From the NCBI RefSeq assembly GCF_036826855.1, contig NZ_CP104578.1:6235501-6299500 (forward strand): 64,000 nt of DNA, given 5' to 3'. Under the pieces are notes generated by a model, which ran no database searches, had not been told where the DNA came from, and saw nothing but the letters and a program-made list of their open reading frames with translations. Origin of the DNA: Streptomyces sp. SJL17-4 (GTDB lineage Bacteria; Actinomycetota; Actinomycetes; Streptomycetales; Streptomycetaceae). A program made the translations under genes and the position numbers. How positions within the stretch are numbered: the first letter of the stretch is position 1; every line of letters starts with the position of its first letter. This document shows positions 61,412 through 64,000 of the stretch, piece by piece.

Positions 61412-61468
61412 TCAGTGGGCCGCCGGATGAGCGGTCCACCACCAGTTCTGGATCTGCGAGGCGTACAT
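61412..61468 (-). CDS. trpL: trp leader peptide with three consecutive Trp codons
   Basis: 18 codons: MYASQIQNWWWTAHPAAH, then TGA. Three TGG codons in a row act as the tryptophan sensor: ribosome stalling when charged tRNA-Trp is scarce would favour the antiterminator over the hairpin at 61364-61386. The -10-like TACAGT ends six bases before the ATG, placing the expected transcription start at the A of the ATG, so trpL is probably leaderless. Confidence 0.9.
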   Translation of the reverse strand: MYASQIQNWWWTAHPAAH

Positions 61469-61474
61469 GCGAGC

Positions 61475-61480
61475 ACTGTA
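61475..61480 (-). promoter_or_regulatory. Candidate -10 hexamer of the trpL-trpEG promoter
   Basis: TACAGT on the minus strand, with six bases between it and the trpL ATG. No convincing -35 was found. Confidence 0.55.
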
Positions 61481-61510
61481 ACCCAGCGGGAAGCCGCCGG
61501 GCGACGGAAA

Positions 61511-61552
61511 CGGGGCCCGGTCCGCACCGTGGACGGTGCGAGCCGGGCCCCG
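61511..61552 (-). terminator. Hairpin terminator after the amidase gene
   Basis: CGGGGCCCGG-TC-CGCACCGT, loop GG, ACGGTGCG-AG-CCGGGCCCCG; 18 paired bases plus two mismatches. It lies between the amidase stop and the trp promoter. Confidence 0.8.
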
Positions 61553-61593
61553 AGGTTCCTGAGCTGTCCGGTCCCTGAGCTATCCGTTCGAGA

Positions 61594-64000
61594 TCAGAAG
61601 ATCAGGTTGTAGGTCTGCCAGCCGGGTCCGACGTTGACGCGGGTGGCGTACGGGTTCGGGTAGGTGTTCACGTTCTTGTAGAACCACAGGGTGCCGGAGC
61701 CGTCACGGGCGATCAGGTCGGGCTTGCCGTCCTTGTCGAGGTCGCTCGGACCGACCATGACGTTGTAGGCGTTCCAGCCGGCGCCGACCCGGCCACGGGT
61801 GGCGAACGGGTTCGGGGAGCCGCCCGTGTTCTTGTACAGCCACAGGACGCCGGACGTGTCGCGGGCCACCAGGTCCGGCTTGCCGTCACCCGTCATGTCG
61901 CCGGTGCTGATGAGCTCGTTGTAGATGTTCCAGCCGCCGCCGACCCGGACGCGGGTCGCGAAGGGGTTCGGGGAGGCGCCGGTGTTCGTGTACAGCCACA
62001 GCACGCCCGAGGCGTCGCGGGCGATCAGGTCCGGCCGGCCGTCGGCGTTCATGTCGCGCGCGCCGAGGAGCTTGTTGTAGATGTTCCAGCCGCCGCCGAC
62101 CCGGAGGCGGGTCGCGAACGGCGCGGAGGGGTTGCCGGTGCCCCGGTAGTACCAGAGCACGCCGTCCTTGTCCCGGGCCACGGCGTCACCGGTGCCGTCG
62201 GCGCGGAGGGCGGTCATCGGCGTGATGGCGTTGTACGCCTGCCACCCGGGACCGACCCGGTAGCGCGTCAGGAACGGCGCGGCGCCGGAGCCGGTGCCCT
62301 GGTACTGCCAGAGGACACCGGAGGCGTCACGGGCGAGGAGGTTGTAGCGGTCGTTCGCGGCGACGGGGGTGGCGCCGGGCGCCTCCGTGATGTCGCTCTG
62401 CTTCACCCAGACGATCTTGTGGTGGAAGCGGATCGGCACGAACATCGTGGTGCCGATGACGTTCTTCTGGGCGGAGCCGAACCAGTCGTCGCCCTTCACC
62501 GCCGGGCCGGCCTTCACGTAGGCCTGGTTCGAGGCGAACGTGAACTTCGTCAGAGAGGCGTTCTCGTCACCCGGCGCGGACAGCCCCGCCGCGGTGTAGG
62601 CGGCGGTCTCCGGGAAGGAGCGGCCGTAGACCTTGGCCGTGGTCAGGCCCGACTTGACCTTTACGGTCGTGGCGCCGTTGACGGGCGCGGTGTACTGGCC
62701 GCCGGGGTTGTGGAACCAGGCCTTCTGGCCCGCGTACCAGATCGCCGTCCAGTCGGTCCGGGCCTCCGCCACGACGTACGTGCCGCCGGCACGGACCTTG
62801 TTGCCGTAGTTCGAGCCCTCGGTCGCTCCCGAGGTGAAGTACGGGTCCTTCAGCGTCGTCCCGCTCGTCGACGGGGTCGTGTACAGGTAGCCGAAGTTGG
62901 ACGGACGCGCCGGGACGGCCGTGCCGCCGGTGGTCAGCTTCGGCTGGTTCGCCGTGGTGAACGGCGGCACCACACGGACTACCTGGCCGGCCCGGAGCAG
63001 GCCGCCAGCGCCCTTGTCGCCCTGCGGCGCGCCCAAGAGGGACATGTAGTAGTTCCAGTCCCAGTACGGGCCGGCGTCCCAGTGGAGGTTGGCGAGACCG
63101 GCGTCCGTCTGGAGCGCCACCTCGTCGTGACCGATGATGTGCTCACGGTCGATCGGCACGCCGTACTTGCTCGCCAGGAACTTCACCAGTTCGGCGGAGG
63201 AACGGTACTGCTGCTCGGTGTACCAGCTCCCCTCCTTGATGGCGTAGCCCTCGTGCTCCACGCCGATGGCGTGCATGTTGTGGGTCCAGTTGCCCGCGTG
63301 CCACGCCAGATGCTTGTTCTCGAGCATCTGGGTGACCTGGCCGTCCTGGGCCCGGATCAGGTAGTGGGCACTGCCGCCGCCGTTCGGATCGGTCAGCACC
63401 TTGAGCGAGCCGTCGTAGCCGCCCTCGGTGTCGTGGATGACGATCTGACGGATGTCCACACCCTGGTTGGGGCGGTCGCCCGCGGTGTAGTTCTTCTTCC
63501 CGGTGGAGGAAGGGACGGTCAGCTTGACGTCGCAGTTCAGACCGGCGGGGCACTCGGGGACGGTGGCGTCCGCCGTCGTGCTCGCGAACGTCGCCGCCAG
63601 CGGCACGTTCGACGGCTTGACCGGCTCGACCGACGGGTCGGCCGGCAGGGCGACCTGCTCGCCGTCGAGGGTGACCGCCCGCTCGCCCTCCTGGATCGAC
63701 TCGAAGACGCGCTTCGCGAAGAGGTCGGCGCCCTTCTTCTGAGGGGACTGGCTGTAGCGGGCCACGGCCGGGTACCAGTCGCCCGCGTCGTCGGACAGCT
63801 CGGCGCCTGCCTGCTTCTGGTATTCGGCGAGCAGCGCGGCGCCGGCCCGGATGGAGGCGGTGGTGTCGTTCTGGACGGCCTCGCTGGAGCTGTCGATCAG
63901 CTCGGCGGCCTTGTCCAGGGTGTGGAGCCGGGGGTCGTCGGTGTCGACGAGCGCCTGCTCCAGGATCTGCCGCACCTTGGCGCGGTCGAAGGTCTTCTCG
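61594..64000 (-). CDS. Secreted N-acetylmuramoyl-L-alanine amidase with FG-GAP/VCBS-like repeats (partial, N-terminus missing)
   Basis: The frame stays open to the right edge (EKTFDRAKVRQILEQ at the border), so the signal peptide lies outside. About 800 residues are visible. The amidase_2/PGRP domain has IRQIVIHDTEGG, HYLIRAQDGQVTQML, WHAGNWTHNMHAIGVEHEGY and IIGHDEVAL, with Zn-ligand His residues. A linker region follows. The last ~230 residues comprise about five repeats of 45-50 residues (DLIARDASGVLWLYTNTGAS, DMNADGRPD, FATRVRVGGGWNIYN), a beta-propeller type. It cleaves muramyl-L-alanine bonds; the repeats probably bind the wall or ligands. Confidence 0.93.
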   Translation of the reverse strand, partial: EKTFDRAKVRQILEQALVDTDDPRLHTLDKAAELIDSSSEAVQNDTTASIRAGAALLAEYQKQAGAELSDDAGDWYPAVARYSQSPQKKGADLFAKRVFESIQEGERAVTLDGEQVALPADPSVEPVKPSNVPLAATFASTTADATVPECPAGLNCDVKLTVPSSTGKKNYTAGDRPNQGVDIRQIVIHDTEGGYDGSLKVLTDPNGGGSAHYLIRAQDGQVTQMLENKHLAWHAGNWTHNMHAIGVEHEGYAIKEGSWYTEQQYRSSAELVKFLASKYGVPIDREHIIGHDEVALQTDAGLANLHWDAGPYWDWNYYMSLLGAPQGDKGAGGLLRAGQVVRVVPPFTTANQPKLTTGGTAVPARPSNFGYLYTTPSTSGTTLKDPYFTSGATEGSNYGNKVRAGGTYVVAEARTDWTAIWYAGQKAWFHNPGGQYTAPVNGATTVKVKSGLTTAKVYGRSFPETAAYTAAGLSAPGDENASLTKFTFASNQAYVKAGPAVKGDDWFGSAQKNVIGTTMFVPIRFHHKIVWVKQSDITEAPGATPVAANDRYNLLARDASGVLWQYQGTGSGAAPFLTRYRVGPGWQAYNAITPMTALRADGTGDAVARDKDGVLWYYRGTGNPSAPFATRLRVGGGWNIYNKLLGARDMNADGRPDLIARDASGVLWLYTNTGASPNPFATRVRVGGGWNIYNELISTGDMTGDGKPDLVARDTSGVLWLYKNTGGSPNPFATRGRVGAGWNAYNVMVGPSDLDKDGKPDLIARDGSGTLWFYKNVNTYPNPYATRVNVGPGWQTYNLIF

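Noticed and set aside
1..64000. Long open frames on the strand opposite to annotated genes
   Set aside because: They are shadow frames of high-GC genes, with implausible Arg/Ala/Gly/Pro composition and no family motifs.

Overview
The window is chromosomal DNA from a high-GC actinomycete, almost certainly a Streptomyces. The evidence is the extreme third-position GC, the many GTG/TTG starts, and the gene families present: actinobacterial bc1-aa3 respiratory cluster, DUF3043 and DUF5304 proteins, PspA/PspAA, GlkA glucokinase, a SAM-IV riboswitch, and a Trp-Trp-Trp leader before a fused anthranilate synthase. From memory the gene order resembles the S. coelicolor core chromosome from about SCO2117 to SCO2176; this was not checked. 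I see no prophage, integrative element, insertion sequence, CRISPR array, rRNA or tRNA.

Layout. 1-7.9 kb: partial MprF-like lysyl-phosphatidylglycerol synthase, late cobalamin genes (cobT, and cobU fused to a metallo-beta-lactamase-like domain), a small protein, an HtrA-type lipoprotein protease, a methyltransferase, a DUF3043 membrane protein and the PspA-PspAA pair. 8-15.5 kb: a NarL-type two-component system, an AcrB-type RND pump, divergent nadA (NAD synthesis) and an ErpA/IscA Fe-S protein (quinolinate synthase is itself an Fe-S enzyme). 15.5-21 kb: two unknown proteins, an AdoK-like kinase, a repeat-rich spacer with a ~205-bp inverted repeat, and a cysteine desulfurase-TusA fusion. 21-30.6 kb: the respiratory module ctaC-ctaD-ctaF, interrupted by an L,D-transpeptidase and a degenerate receiver protein, then ctaE-qcrC-qcrA-qcrB. 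Together these encode the cytochrome bc1-aa3 supercomplex.

30.7-40.5 kb: trpD, a SAM-IV riboswitch before a class V aminotransferase, a lone AsnC-type sensor domain overlapping a rhomboid protease gene, a zinc-ribbon protein plus NYN-domain protein, two tandem NlpC/P60 hydrolases and an HExxH lipoprotein. 40.5-48.8 kb: divergent PadR/MATE pair around a 43-bp palindrome, two polytopic envelope proteins (DUF2079, GT87), a PimB-like mannosyltransferase and an acyl-CoA ligase. 49-59.4 kb: a co-directional run (phosphoesterase, SRPBCC, ArsA-like ATPase, DUF5304, glkA, EEP nuclease), a lipase-like hydrolase, a PlsC acyltransferase, a MacRS-like two-component system and a D-2-hydroxyacid dehydrogenase. 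59.4-64 kb: fused trpEG with its attenuator, and a partial secreted amidase with FG-GAP-type repeats.

Most genes are core housekeeping. The most interesting non-coding features are the two RNA-based controls (SAM-IV with a possible six-codon ORF behind it, and the trp attenuator with a possibly leaderless leader peptide), the PadR palindrome, the 205-bp inverted repeat, and several degenerate GC-rich minisatellites lying in gaps next to stop codons. I did not find a clearly new multi-gene system.
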